Shown here one piece after another: positions 51,455-62,596 of a stretch of DNA of 64,000 bases. A program made the position numbers and the translations under genes. The stretch lies in assembly GCA_001303415.1 (NCBI GenBank), contig LJTN01000022.1:1-64000 (forward strand), written 5' to 3'. The DNA comes from Myxococcales bacterium SG8_38. Its GTDB lineage: Bacteria > Myxococcota_A > Polyangia > Polyangiales > Houyiibacteriaceae. The notes under the pieces are model-generated. The model saw only the letters and a program-made list of their open reading frames with translations, had not been told where the DNA came from and ran no database searches. The number at the start of each line of letters is the position of its first letter. Position 1 is the stretch's first letter.

Positions 51455-52249
51455 CTACAGCACAAATGGAATGATCGCTCGGCGTTCTTTCGGGTAATCG
51501 CCGAAATGCTCCTGATACCAGCGATGGTTGGAAAATGCGCGCGGAACGAGATTCATGGCCGTAAACCAAGCGAAGACCGCGGCGGGCACGGTCCATGCCG
51601 CCAGGGCAAATCCCGTCCATTCGATGATTTCCCCGAAATAGTTTGGGCTCGAGACCCATCGGTAGAAGCCGCCGCAGGGGATCTTGTAGCCGCTTTCCCC
51701 CGGTTTTCGGAGGTTTCGCAGGATGGCGTCGGAGTGCTGATTGATGACGTAGCCGGTTGCGAACACCAGCATGCCCACGATGAAACGCGGGTCGGCCATC
51801 CAGCTCGTTTGCAACAAGTGAGGCGCGAGCTCGGTGATGGCGAACGCGTTCGTCGACCCGTTGGCCGTGTTGAATCCAAAGGCGAGGACACCCGTGATCA
51901 GCGGCTCTTGCTTGTGGCCGCCTCGCATCCGAAAGGGGTAGATGAACGAGCGATACACGTAGTGCAGCATGAACATGCCGAAGAGGATCAGAGGAATCAC
52001 GGCGAACGCGTTGTCCGACATGAAGTACACGACGGCGAACGAGATGGGAGACGGCGCCTCCATGATCACCCAAAGCGCTTTGGCGTTGAGCGTCGGGCCC
52101 CAACCGGGGCGGACGTGACGGCCGTAAGGCGCGGAGATGAACAAGAGAAGGAAGAAGCTCACGATGCCCAGCACGACCACGCCAAGCACGGTCCAGGTGT
52201 AGAGGGGATGGGCCCGCAGGGATTCGCTGAACGCTTCGGTGATGGGCAT
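51455..52249 (-). CDS. Steroid 5-alpha-reductase (SRD5A) family protein
   Basis: A 264-residue protein with seven membrane helices, normal for SRD5A. The C-terminal NADPH-binding core is close to the animal enzymes: HSDAILRNLRKPGESGYKIP, SSPNYFGEIIEWTGFALA and the ending GDYPKERRAIIPFVL; earlier, HYVYRSFIYPFRMRGG matches the substrate-side motif. The enzyme reduces the 4,5 double bond of 3-oxo-4-ene steroids with NADPH. Bacterial homologues are known from Proteobacteria. ATG 52249 is preferred over the 518-codon ORF in another frame. The window shows no other steroid gene apart from a possible KstR-like operator at 47763. Confidence 0.9.
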   Translation of the reverse strand: MPITEAFSESLRAHPLYTWTVLGVVVLGIVSFFLLLFISAPYGRHVRPGWGPTLNAKALWVIMEAPSPISFAVVYFMSDNAFAVIPLILFGMFMLHYVYRSFIYPFRMRGGHKQEPLITGVLAFGFNTANGSTNAFAITELAPHLLQTSWMADPRFIVGMLVFATGYVINQHSDAILRNLRKPGESGYKIPCGGFYRWVSSPNYFGEIIEWTGFALAAWTVPAAVFAWFTAMNLVPRAFSNHRWYQEHFGDYPKERRAIIPFVL

Positions 52250-52289
52250 GGGTCTCGCCGTGGGTTTCCGTTGGGCCTAGACTCGCCGC

Positions 52290-52838
52290 GTGACCCCTAA
52301 TTGGTTCATTGGGTTTCCCATGCAAGTGGAGGGACTTCGAATGCCTCCGGCTCCGGCGCGCGTGCGTGTCTTCGCGGCCTCGGATCTGCACGTCACCTTG
52401 GGCTTTCTCGGCACGGTGCAAGAGGCCGAGGCTCGAAAGGCCTGGGAGCTCATCGAAACCTTCTCGTGCTTTCGGACGGTGACCGGCTCTTTTGCGGGTG
52501 TGGTGCCCCTCGGGAACCCCCGAAAGCCCTCGGCTCTGTCCGCGATGGTCGACGCGGGCCGGGAGGCCTTCAGCGAAATGATTGCGCAAGCCCGGGGACC
52601 GATTCTCGCGGCAGCCGGGGCGCCCGAGGACACGCGGCCCCCGCTGCCTCATATGACCGTCGCCCGCATCCAGCGGCGTGCCAACGCCGTGGAGCGGCGC
52701 CGGGCGCTCCGCTGGGCAGAGGAGATCAAGCTCGAAGGCGCATCGTTCCGCTCGACGTCGGTGGCGCTCTACACCTGGTCCGACGATCGCCAAGCACGGC
52801 TGTTCCAGATCGTGGCCAAGCACGACTTCGGCTCCTGA
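52290..52838 (+). CDS. thpR: 2'-5' RNA ligase/RNA 2',3'-cyclic phosphodiesterase (ThpR/LigT)
   Basis: A 182-residue 2H phosphoesterase: LHVTLGFLG and PHMTVARI are the two H-x-T motifs, spaced as in ThpR. It opens 2',3'-cyclic phosphates of RNA ends, as in tRNA handling. The GTG start at 52290 lies 40 bases from the divergent 5-alpha-reductase gene; no strong ribosome binding site is seen. Family certain, in vivo substrate not. Confidence 0.9.
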   Translation: MTPNWFIGFPMQVEGLRMPPAPARVRVFAASDLHVTLGFLGTVQEAEARKAWELIETFSCFRTVTGSFAGVVPLGNPRKPSALSAMVDAGREAFSEMIAQARGPILAAAGAPEDTRPPLPHMTVARIQRRANAVERRRALRWAEEIKLEGASFRSTSVALYTWSDDRQARLFQIVAKHDFGS

Positions 52839-52977
52839 GCCCATCGAGAGCCACCCGATCGGGCGAGGACGGCGCGGTGATTTGTGCGCTGCCTCGCGTC
52901 CCTGCACGGAACGCATGGTCAGAACGTGGCATTTTTCGATCAAATCGAGTTCAATGCGGGCGATAGGCACATCGCGC

Positions 52978-53292
52978 ATGTGGAAGAAGGCAGTCTTTGG
53001 CACGGCTTCGGCAAGCTTCCTCGGCTATGTCGTCTGGGTCTCCTGTCTCAGCTCGGTCCGCCATCAAATCGAATGGGACGTCGCCACGCGAGTCGCATCG
53101 ACGCTAGAGCGGACTGGTTTAACCGAGGTAGTTCCCGTCGTCGATGGGCGAGACGTCGAGCTCCGAGGAAAGGTGCCGTCTGCATCGGAGGCGTGGCGCG
53201 CCGAACGCATCGTGCGCATGATTCGTGGGGTGCGCGTCGTGCGAACGGACATGCTCGTGGGGGATGACGGGCGCGGGGGAGGTGACACGTGA
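52978..53292 (+). CDS. Membrane-anchored BON-like domain protein
   Basis: A 104-residue protein: one membrane helix (AVFGTASASFLGYVVWVSCL) and a BON-like domain (WDVATRVASTLERTGLTEVV, LRGKVPSASEAWRAERIVR). The BON pattern is partial. Starts at 52915, 52954 and 52978 are all possible; 52978 is nearest to the signal-anchor. It overlaps the next gene by GTGA. These two are probably a single structural unit at the inner membrane. Confidence 0.6.
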   Translation: MWKKAVFGTASASFLGYVVWVSCLSSVRHQIEWDVATRVASTLERTGLTEVVPVVDGRDVELRGKVPSASEAWRAERIVRMIRGVRVVRTDMLVGDDGRGGGDT

Positions 53293-54098
53293 CGTATCTC
53301 GTGCTGCAGATGATCGGTGCACTGTTGATCTCGGCCGTGATAGGCGCGGCTTTGTTGTGGCTCGTGCAGTTGCTGTGGGGGCGGCTCGTGGCACCCAGTC
53401 GGGCCAGGGCGCTCGAGTACGAGCTCGAGGGGGCACGCGCGGATTTACTCGCGCAAGAGGAGCAAATTCGCGCGCTTCACAAGGAGCTCGAAGTATCGCG
53501 CGATCGGAACGATGCATTGCAGCGCGCAAAGCGACAGCTCACCGCCACGCTCGATGCTCGAAACCACACGTTGCGCGACGTCACGGCGAAGCTCGAAGCG
53601 CTACGGGCCGATGCCAAGCCCGGCCATCGCGAATCGGCGGAAGACTTGCGTAGGGAGCTTCGGATCGCGGTTCGAGAGCGCGACGAGGCGCAGAGCGCAA
53701 CGCGACAAGCCGAGACGCGGAGCGAACGCCTACGAGCCGAGCTCGAGGTGCTTCACGGCATTCACGAACGCATGTTGGACGACATCGAACGCTTGAAGGC
53801 ACGGCTTCGCGAGACGGAGCTCGGACTGAAGAGCAGCGGAGAGTCGCGCCCCCCGGCTTGGCTGATGATTCAGCCTTATGGGCCGCGCGATGATCTTCAA
53901 CGCCTGGAAGGCGTCGACCCGAGGCTCGAGCGCACCCTCAATCGATTGGGCATCTATCACTTCCATCAGATCGCGCGCTTCGAAGCGTCGGACGTGGAGT
54001 GGCTCGTCGAGCACATCGACGGCGTGCCGGAGCACACCATCCGCGACAGCTGGATCGCGGACGCATCGCGCCTTGCCGGCGCGCATCGGGACAACTGA
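53289..54098 (+). CDS. Membrane-anchored coiled-coil protein with C-terminal helix-hairpin-helix domain
   Basis: A 269-residue protein: a membrane helix at the N-terminus (LQMIGALLISAVIGAALLWL), a long coiled coil (about 35-180), and a C-terminal helix-hairpin-helix fold (DDLQRLEGVDPRLERTLNRL, GIYHFHQIARFEASDVEWL) of the kind often annotated as flap endonuclease-like or NADH-dehydrogenase chain E-like. The HHH part usually binds DNA or a partner without catalysis. The GTG start overlaps the upstream stop. It ends eight bases before the convergent kinase gene. Confidence 0.75.
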   Translation: MTYLVLQMIGALLISAVIGAALLWLVQLLWGRLVAPSRARALEYELEGARADLLAQEEQIRALHKELEVSRDRNDALQRAKRQLTATLDARNHTLRDVTAKLEALRADAKPGHRESAEDLRRELRIAVRERDEAQSATRQAETRSERLRAELEVLHGIHERMLDDIERLKARLRETELGLKSSGESRPPAWLMIQPYGPRDDLQRLEGVDPRLERTLNRLGIYHFHQIARFEASDVEWLVEHIDGVPEHTIRDSWIADASRLAGAHRDN

Positions 54099-54106
54099 GT
54101 CGAGGA

Positions 54107-56722
54107 TCACGACGCCGCGTCGAGCGCCTGATCCGCAAGACGCGTGAGCGCTTCGCGAGCTCCTTCGAGGTCCTGCTCCAGGTCCGACAGAATCGGGGTG
54201 GCATCGCGTGTGGACGCCGACTTCTCGAGCTTCAAGCAGGTCGCCCCGAAGCGCCTGGCCCCGAGCTGTTGGCTGCTTCCGCGAACCATGTGTGCCGCAG
54301 CGCGGAGCGCCTGGAGGTCTCCGGCCTCGATGGCCTCCCTGATTTGCGCGATGCTCAACTCGGCCGTCGTGAAGAAGCTGTCGATTACGTCGCAGAGAAA
54401 GCCGGGCTCTTCTTCTTCGAGCTCGAGAAGCTGGGAGGTGATGGTCGTGTCGAGCGCATCAGGCGGGGGCTCAGAAATGCTCGCCGAGGGTCGGACCGCC
54501 CAACGGGTGAGCGCTTTCTGAAGCTGCTTCTGCGTGAAGGGCTTGGAAAGATAGTCGTCCATCCCAGCGGCAAATGCGGTTCGCCGGTCCCCGGTCATGG
54601 CGTGGGCGGTCAGCGCGATGATCGGGACGCGTCGTCCCCCGAGGTCGGTCTCGCGGGCTCGCTGGATCCGAGTGGCTTCGTATCCGTCCATCCGCGGCAT
54701 CTGCCCGTCCATGATCACCGCTGCGTAGTCGTGATCGGCCTTCAGCGCTTCGAGGGCGGCGATTCCGTCGTGGACGAGGTCGACCTCGTACCCGAGCGCA
54801 CGGAGGTGCGCCTGGATCACCTTCTGATTGACCTCGTTGTCTTCGGCTACGAGGACTTTCATCCCGTTCGAGTCGAGCTCCCGGATGCGCGGAGCCGGCA
54901 GGGAAGGACGGTCGATCTCTTGCCGTCGCGAGCTGACCGAGGTCCTGCGGTTGAGGATCTCGAGCAGGGCCGCGATGATCTTCGCGCGACGGATCGGCTT
55001 TTCGACGTAGACGCTGATGCCGGCTTCGCCGAGCTCGCTGATTTCGTGCTTGTGTGAGCACATGGCGACGAGCGAGGCCCCCCGAGCGGCGGCCGCCTGG
55101 TTGAGCTCGACCGCGCGGCTCCGCCAGTCCTTGCCGAGGCTTCGAAGATCGACGAGCGCGACGTGCGGACAGGGCCCGTGCCGGTACTCCCGCATGGCGC
55201 TGTCGAAGTTGGTGGTTGCCGAGGCTTGCATGCCCCACGCCTGCAGTCGCGCGATGAGCGTCTCGCGCGCGCGGTTGTTGCCCTCGAGCACGAGCACTCG
55301 CATGCCAGCAAGCGCTTCGGTAACTGCCTTGAGGTCCTCGGTGAGCCGTTCCTCGAGCTCGAAGCGCGTCTCGAAAAAGAAGGTGCTGCCCCGACCCGGC
55401 GTGCTGCTCAGCTGGAGGTGACCGCCCATCAACTCCACGAGCTGCCGGCAGATCGGAAGCCCGAGACCCGTCCCGCCATACTCCCGGGTGGTCGAGGCAT
55501 CCGCCTGCGAGAAAGGCCGAAAGATGCTTTCCGCGCGATCGGCCGAGATCCCGACGCCAGTGTCCGAAACGCGAAACTCGAGATCGACGTGCCACGGCCC
55601 TCGGTCCCGCACTAGGACTTCGACGACGACTTCGCCCTCCTTGGTGAACTTCAGCGCGTTGTTGACGAGGTTGGAGATCACTTGGCGGAGCCGCAAGGGG
55701 TCGCCGCAGACCTCCGTTGGGACGGTGGGATCGATCTCGGTGAGCAGCTCGATCCCTTTGGCCTGCGCCGCGGAGGCATAGTTCACGGCGATCTCTTCCG
55801 TGATGGAGACGATGTCGAAAGGCACCGATTCGAGCCGCATCTCGCCGGCCTCGATCTTGGACAGATCCAGAAGATCGTTGACGATGGCGAGGAGTGAACG
55901 GGCCGACTTGTGGACCTCGACCAGGTAGTCGTCTTGTGGCGCCGGCAATGCCGAAGCGTCCACCATTTGCAGAAGCCCGAGAATGCCGTTGAGGGGCGTG
56001 CGAACCTCGTGGCTGACGTTCGCCAAGAATTGCCCTTTGGCCTGGGCCGATGCCAAGGCCGCATCACGAGCGCGCTCGAGGGATCGAGCCTGATCGGTCG
56101 CCAGCCGGCGCATCGCACCCGCCTCTTCCGCTTCCTCGTGGAGCGTGAGCATGAGCTGCCGCCGCGACCACAGCACCAAGCCGCCGACGACGGTTGCCGC
56201 CCAAAGATGAAACAGGCCGAGGCTCAGGGCGCCCCGCGCCGAGCCCCACGCCAATGGAATCCAGCCCACGAAGACGACGCCAACCATGACCGCATACATC
56301 GAGAAGCGGTAGAGAAGGGCGCCCGCGGCCACGACTGCAATGGCGAGGGTGGTGGTGTTGCTGAGCGAGCCGCTGACCGCGAACATGGTGAGCCCCATGC
56401 CGGCAGCGACGGAAATGGTGGCCACTGAAATCGGTGTGTCGAAGCGTGGGTCATCGGTGCGCATGCCCGCCCAAACCAAGAGCACGAATCCCGACGACAG
56501 CGCGCAGATCAAGACGTGCGGCTCGTTCGGGATGAACGGCGGGCTGATCACGAAGAGGGCGGCCGCTGCTGCGTAGATGACCGACAGCACGGGCAACATG
56601 TGCGAAAGCGCCCCGAGCGAACGAAGGCGCGTCTGCTCGTCACGACGGCGCCGGCGCTCCGCCTCGCGCCGAGCCGCTGCCTCGTCCCCACCGTCCGCGA
56701 GTGGCTGCCCTGATCGGTCCAT
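54107..56722 (-). CDS. Tripartite hybrid histidine kinase (BarA/ArcB-like)
   Basis: An 871-residue protein: about six N-terminal membrane helices (40-190), HisKA (LANVSHEVRTPLNGILGLLQ), ATPase (NNALKFTKEGEVV; VSDTGVGISADRAES; TGLGLPICRQLVELMGG), a first receiver-like domain that is incomplete (VLVLEGNNRAR lacks one acidic pocket residue though it keeps VALVDLRS), a full receiver (LVAEDNEVNQKVIQAHLRAL; VIMDGQMPRMDGYEA; DDYLSKPFTQKQLQ), and an HPt domain with AAHMVRGSSQQLGA. It can run a full His-Asp-His relay to an unknown regulator. SixA (24092) acts on this kind of HPt in other bacteria. Confidence 0.9.
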   Translation of the reverse strand: MDRSGQPLADGGDEAAARREAERRRRRDEQTRLRSLGALSHMLPVLSVIYAAAAALFVISPPFIPNEPHVLICALSSGFVLLVWAGMRTDDPRFDTPISVATISVAAGMGLTMFAVSGSLSNTTTLAIAVVAAGALLYRFSMYAVMVGVVFVGWIPLAWGSARGALSLGLFHLWAATVVGGLVLWSRRQLMLTLHEEAEEAGAMRRLATDQARSLERARDAALASAQAKGQFLANVSHEVRTPLNGILGLLQMVDASALPAPQDDYLVEVHKSARSLLAIVNDLLDLSKIEAGEMRLESVPFDIVSITEEIAVNYASAAQAKGIELLTEIDPTVPTEVCGDPLRLRQVISNLVNNALKFTKEGEVVVEVLVRDRGPWHVDLEFRVSDTGVGISADRAESIFRPFSQADASTTREYGGTGLGLPICRQLVELMGGHLQLSSTPGRGSTFFFETRFELEERLTEDLKAVTEALAGMRVLVLEGNNRARETLIARLQAWGMQASATTNFDSAMREYRHGPCPHVALVDLRSLGKDWRSRAVELNQAAAARGASLVAMCSHKHEISELGEAGISVYVEKPIRRAKIIAALLEILNRRTSVSSRRQEIDRPSLPAPRIRELDSNGMKVLVAEDNEVNQKVIQAHLRALGYEVDLVHDGIAALEALKADHDYAAVIMDGQMPRMDGYEATRIQRARETDLGGRRVPIIALTAHAMTGDRRTAFAAGMDDYLSKPFTQKQLQKALTRWAVRPSASISEPPPDALDTTITSQLLELEEEEPGFLCDVIDSFFTTAELSIAQIREAIEAGDLQALRAAAHMVRGSSQQLGARRFGATCLKLEKSASTRDATPILSDLEQDLEGAREALTRLADQALDAAS

Positions 56723-56829
56723 CCCCTCTACACAAGCTGCCTGAGCGGCGCGGCAATGTCACAACATCACCCCTAAAGACGAGACTTAATCCTCCAAAAA
56801 AGGCGCCGTCCGCTTTTGGAAGGGGCTAA

Positions 56830-58935
<2,106 letters not shown>

Positions 58936-60078
58936 TTAGAGCTCGGGGAGCGCTCGCGCCAAACGCCGAAGCCCCTCTTCGATTTGGTCTCGGGAGGTGG
59001 CGAAGCTGAAACGCACGAAGCCTTCCGCCGCTTCCCCGAAATCGCGTCCCGGTCCGAGCGCCACATGCGCCTTTTCGAGAATGTCGAACGACAAGGTGAG
59101 TGAGTCTCGCCCGAAGTGGCGCATGTCGACCAACACGTAGAAGGCGCCAGGCGGATCGATGGGAATCGAAAGACCCATCTTTCGTAGTTCGTCGACCATG
59201 ATGCGCCGCCTTGCGGCGTACTCCTGTCGCATGCGCTCGACGTGCTCGGCTCCATGCGCCAGCGCAGCAAGGCCCGCATGTTGCACGAACTCGGACGTGG
59301 AGATGAAGAAGCTCTGCATCAGGCTTTGCAGCGGCCGCATGGCGATCATAGGAGCGATGAGATAGCCCAAGCGAAACCCCGTCATCGCATAGCGTTTGGA
59401 GAAGCCATCGAGCACGTAGCACTGCTCGGTGAATTGCAGCGGCGATGTGACGCGTGCGCCGTCGTAGGTCAGCCCGTCGTAGATCTCGTCGGACAAGATC
59501 GGAATGCCGAGCTCGCTCAGTCCTTCGATCACCTCTTGCGGCTGTACGGCGCCCGTCGGGTTGGCGGGGGAAGCAAGCAGGATGGCCCGTGTGCGGGGCG
59601 TGACCGCAGCACGCACGCGTGAGACATCGATGACGAAGCCGTCCTCGGGCCCGGTAGGAACCAGAACCGGCTTGCCGCCGCAGACCGCGATCATGTTCGG
59701 ATAGCAGGGGTAGTGTGGCGTCGCGAGGATGACCTCGTCCCCTGTATCGACGAGCAAGTTCAGGCACAGCAAGATCGCAGGCGACGTCCCGCTGGTCACC
59801 ACGACTTGATCGGGGCTGACAGCAACGCCGCGGCGCGCTTCGCAGTCCTTTGCGATCGCTTCGCGCAGCGGAAACACGCCGCGGCTGTCGGTGTAGTGCG
59901 TTTCTCCGGACTGCAGCGAATCGACCGCGGCTCGCACCGCCTCGGGGGGCGCGTCGAAATCCGGCTCGCCGACGCCCAGTTGGACGATCGAAATCCCCTC
60001 TCGGGCCATGGCCATGCCCCTCTCCATGACTTCCATGGCGAGGAACGGCTCCACTTCCTGCGTGCGCTTCGCGAACAT
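58936..60078 (-). CDS. Pyridoxal-phosphate aminotransferase, class I/II
   Basis: A 380-residue fold-type I aminotransferase. QLGVGEPDFDAPPEAVRAAV is the substrate loop, ASPANPTGAV the Asn-binding stretch, LSDEIYDGLTYDGA the Asp, and DGFSKRYAMTGFRLGYL the catalytic Lys and nearby Arg; a C-terminal Arg is in VRFSFATSRDQIEEGLRRL. It is of the aspartate/alanine type; the amino acid is not certain. ATG 60078 matches homologues; the ORF start at 60144 adds an unsupported leader. Convergent with ligA, one base between stops. Confidence 0.9.
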   Translation of the reverse strand: MFAKRTQEVEPFLAMEVMERGMAMAREGISIVQLGVGEPDFDAPPEAVRAAVDSLQSGETHYTDSRGVFPLREAIAKDCEARRGVAVSPDQVVVTSGTSPAILLCLNLLVDTGDEVILATPHYPCYPNMIAVCGGKPVLVPTGPEDGFVIDVSRVRAAVTPRTRAILLASPANPTGAVQPQEVIEGLSELGIPILSDEIYDGLTYDGARVTSPLQFTEQCYVLDGFSKRYAMTGFRLGYLIAPMIAMRPLQSLMQSFFISTSEFVQHAGLAALAHGAEHVERMRQEYAARRRIMVDELRKMGLSIPIDPPGAFYVLVDMRHFGRDSLTLSFDILEKAHVALGPGRDFGEAAEGFVRFSFATSRDQIEEGLRRLARALPEL

Positions 60079-60217
60079 GGGGAGAGGCTCTACGGCCCTA
60101 ACTGTCCGAGATCTAGCCGGTTCCAGGCTAGAGGTCCGCCGCACCTCCGGTAGACTCCGCTCCTTCTGGGTAAAAAGCCTTTGAATCTCGCACGATTACG
60201 GGTATGGAACCTGTTCG

Positions 60218-60736
60218 ATGGAGTCGCTCGTCGTCACGGTGATTGGGAAGGATCGGCCTGGCCTCGTCGAGTCGATCTCGGCGGTCATCGAGGCGCACGG
60301 CGGAAGCTGGGTCGAAAGCCGGATGTCGCGGCTGGCGGGTCAATTCGCGGGGATTTTGCGCGCGAGCGTGCCGGCGGTGCGAGCAGACGCCCTGACGGAA
60401 GCCCTCGAGGCGCTGCGCTCCGGCGGCCTGCGCGTCGTGATCGAACGCGGCTTCGAGGAGGTGCCTCCCGAGGGGCACGTCATCCTGCTCGATCTAGTCG
60501 GGGGCGACCGTCCCGGCATCGTTCACAAGATTTCCGAAGCGCTGGCCGCGCGCGGCGTGAACGTCGACGAGCTCAACACCGAGTGCGAGGGAGCGCCGTG
60601 GTCCGGCGACACGCTGTTCAAGGCCAAGGCGCGTCTATGGGCGCCCCAGGCGCTAAGCCTCGATGACCTGCGAGAAAGCCTCGAGGCCATCGCCGGCGAC
60701 CTGATGGTCGACATCACCGTGGCCGAGCCCGAGTAG
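60218..60736 (+). CDS. Double ACT-domain regulator (GcvR-like)
   Basis: A 172-residue protein with two ACT domains in tandem: VVTVIGKDRPGLVESISAVI at the start and LLDLVGGDRPGIVHKISEAL at about residue 88. This is the layout of GcvR, the glycine-cleavage repressor accessory protein, and related amino-acid sensors. It is cytoplasmic. ATG 60218 has no clear ribosome binding site. Its last 84 bases overlap the convergent isoprenoid-synthase-like gene. Confidence 0.85.
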   Translation: MESLVVTVIGKDRPGLVESISAVIEAHGGSWVESRMSRLAGQFAGILRASVPAVRADALTEALEALRSGGLRVVIERGFEEVPPEGHVILLDLVGGDRPGIVHKISEALAARGVNVDELNTECEGAPWSGDTLFKAKARLWAPQALSLDDLRESLEAIAGDLMVDITVAEPE

Positions 60737-62518
60737 CGCGCTCGCTCGTGCGCGTGGGAATCGGCGAAGAAGCCGGCGGGCCGCACGAGCCTTTTCCTCG
60801 GCAGTCATCGACATTCGAAGCGTTGCAAAGCGATACATCGCGCGAACGTTTGGGAAGAGCGCCAGATGGATCTGCCAAGAGCCTTCATAGGCCGCCGCGT
60901 CGAGCGCAAACGCAAGCTGCTCGTCGTCGAGCACGAAGCTCGCATCCTCGTTTCGCATGAATTGCAGGGCACGAACGAGTCGGTCCACGGCGTGTTGGCC
61001 CGCGTCGCTGCGCGCATCATCGCCTGGGTTGAAGGAATTGCGCCGCTCGGTCCAACTCTTGCGCCAGCGCTGATCCCACGCGTACAAGAGCACGTTGTCG
61101 AAGTGAGCTAGGGCGATGAGCCTGCTCCAGCGCATGCACTGCTGCACCGTCCTGCGCGCACGAAAGCTCACCTCGGGAACCTCGTCCCGCGAGATGGGCG
61201 CCCGCAGCGGTCCGAATCGCGCTTCGATCCAGGCAAACTCTGGAGGAAAGTCGTTGGCCGCGATCTGAAGCGCGTAGCTCGGTTGTTTTCCGAGGTCCAT
61301 CGCGATGTCTTTCAGATCGTCGAAGATCTGGAACGAAGCAAGGAGATATCCCCAGCGGCGAATCGCGTCGGCATGGCGAGCGGGATCGAGCCCGAGAAGC
61401 CGCGCGCGCAGATCGAGCCACAACATCATCACCAGGTTGTTCTTTCGGTAGAAATGCCATGCCGCGTCTTGCAGGCGCATCCGATCGGCGCGACGGCCGC
61501 ATGCCGCTCGGCAAAGCGCAACCTCGTCGAGATACGTCTGAAAGCAATGATGCAGAAACAGGTGCGCCGCGCTCACGACGGCCGGCTCGGCGTCGGCGAG
61601 CAACGAGTCGATGGCTCGTCCGAGCTCGTCCAACACGTGGAACAGCTCCGATAGTGTCATGTCGAACTTCGTCGCTCGCCGATCCGGATCCACCCCGATC
61701 GCGCGAATGTGCCCCAGCGAGAGCTCACGAAGCGGTCTGTCGTCCGCGCCTTCGTGGTAGAGCGAGCGTACCAGCCGCCCGGCCGCGTCGTGTCCGCCTG
61801 TCGCCGCGGCCAGCTCGTCGAGAAGCTCGTCGGCGAGCTGCATGTAGAGGAACGCCACGTCGGCAAGCGCAACCGAGGTCGAATGCGGGATTCCCCCGGC
61901 GCCCTCGAACGCGAAGTTGTCGACCAGGGGACCGATCTGCTCGATGGCGAAAAAAGTCCGACGCACGGCGGGCCGAGCCAGCACGGTGCGGGGCAAGCGC
62001 GCTCGGATCCGCCTGCGCCGCGTCCAGTAGAAGGGCAGCATCGCTCCATGCCGAAAGAAGTCTCGGCTTTGCCGGCACTTCTGCACGAGGATCGCTCGCA
62101 CCGGACGTCTGCCACGCAGCCGTTCCCAACGTTCGATCGCCTCGGCCAGCTTCGTCGATACCGTGCCGGCCTCGTGCCCGGTTCCGGGCTCTGGGTGCAA
62201 TAGCAACAACGTTTCGTACCGGAGGGCCACCTCCTCCAGCCCCTCGCGGCCGGCGATCGCGAGCGCGAGCTGCCTCTCCCGACCGCGAAGCTTGCCGAGC
62301 AACGACGCGGCTTTGTCGTGCTCGGCCGGCACACCGTGGGTGTGCAGCCACGCAAGCCGCGTGCTCACGACGGCCTCGAGCTCCTTCGACGCCGCCTCGC
62401 ATGCACCGAGGTCCGCACGCATGTAGGGGTGCCGGCTCAGCGCCACTTCGAGATCCCGCACAATCGCAAGCTCGTCCTGGTCGAAACAGGGCAGGGTCAT
62501 GCGATCGCCGGATGCCAT
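60653..62518 (-). CDS. All-helical isoprenoid-synthase-like protein
   Basis: A 621-residue protein of mostly alpha-helix. LLASFQIFDDLKDIAMDLGK contains a D-D-x-x-D box, and nearby NNLVMMLWLDLRARLLGLDP and the earlier LADELLDELAAATGGHDAAG suit the class I isoprenoid synthase fold. It resembles the large class 1 isoprenoid biosynthesis-type proteins of myxobacteria, with unknown product. The start at 62518 (or 62500) replaces the 825-codon ORF start. Its 3' end overlaps the ACT gene by 84 bases, much for a convergent pair, so the C-terminus (or a frameshift) should be checked. Confidence 0.5.
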   Translation of the reverse strand: MASGDRMTLPCFDQDELAIVRDLEVALSRHPYMRADLGACEAASKELEAVVSTRLAWLHTHGVPAEHDKAASLLGKLRGRERQLALAIAGREGLEEVALRYETLLLLHPEPGTGHEAGTVSTKLAEAIERWERLRGRRPVRAILVQKCRQSRDFFRHGAMLPFYWTRRRRIRARLPRTVLARPAVRRTFFAIEQIGPLVDNFAFEGAGGIPHSTSVALADVAFLYMQLADELLDELAAATGGHDAAGRLVRSLYHEGADDRPLRELSLGHIRAIGVDPDRRATKFDMTLSELFHVLDELGRAIDSLLADAEPAVVSAAHLFLHHCFQTYLDEVALCRAACGRRADRMRLQDAAWHFYRKNNLVMMLWLDLRARLLGLDPARHADAIRRWGYLLASFQIFDDLKDIAMDLGKQPSYALQIAANDFPPEFAWIEARFGPLRAPISRDEVPEVSFRARRTVQQCMRWSRLIALAHFDNVLLYAWDQRWRKSWTERRNSFNPGDDARSDAGQHAVDRLVRALQFMRNEDASFVLDDEQLAFALDAAAYEGSWQIHLALFPNVRAMYRFATLRMSMTAEEKARAARRLLRRFPRARASALLGLGHGDVDHQVAGDGLEAFSQVIEA

Positions 62519-62596
62519 CGGGGACTTGGGTTGTGACACGGGATTCGCGCGCGCTCCAATTCCGAGGCGCTTGGTGCTAGGGTCGGTATTCGAACC

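Noticed and set aside
51447-53003. 518-codon minus-strand ORF
   Set aside because: Runs through the SRD5A gene in another frame and across the divergent promoter region.
56793-56820. TCCAAAA/TTTTGGA stem before ligA
   Set aside because: Looks like a hairpin but has no T-run for ligA or the kinase gene in either direction; not called as a terminator.
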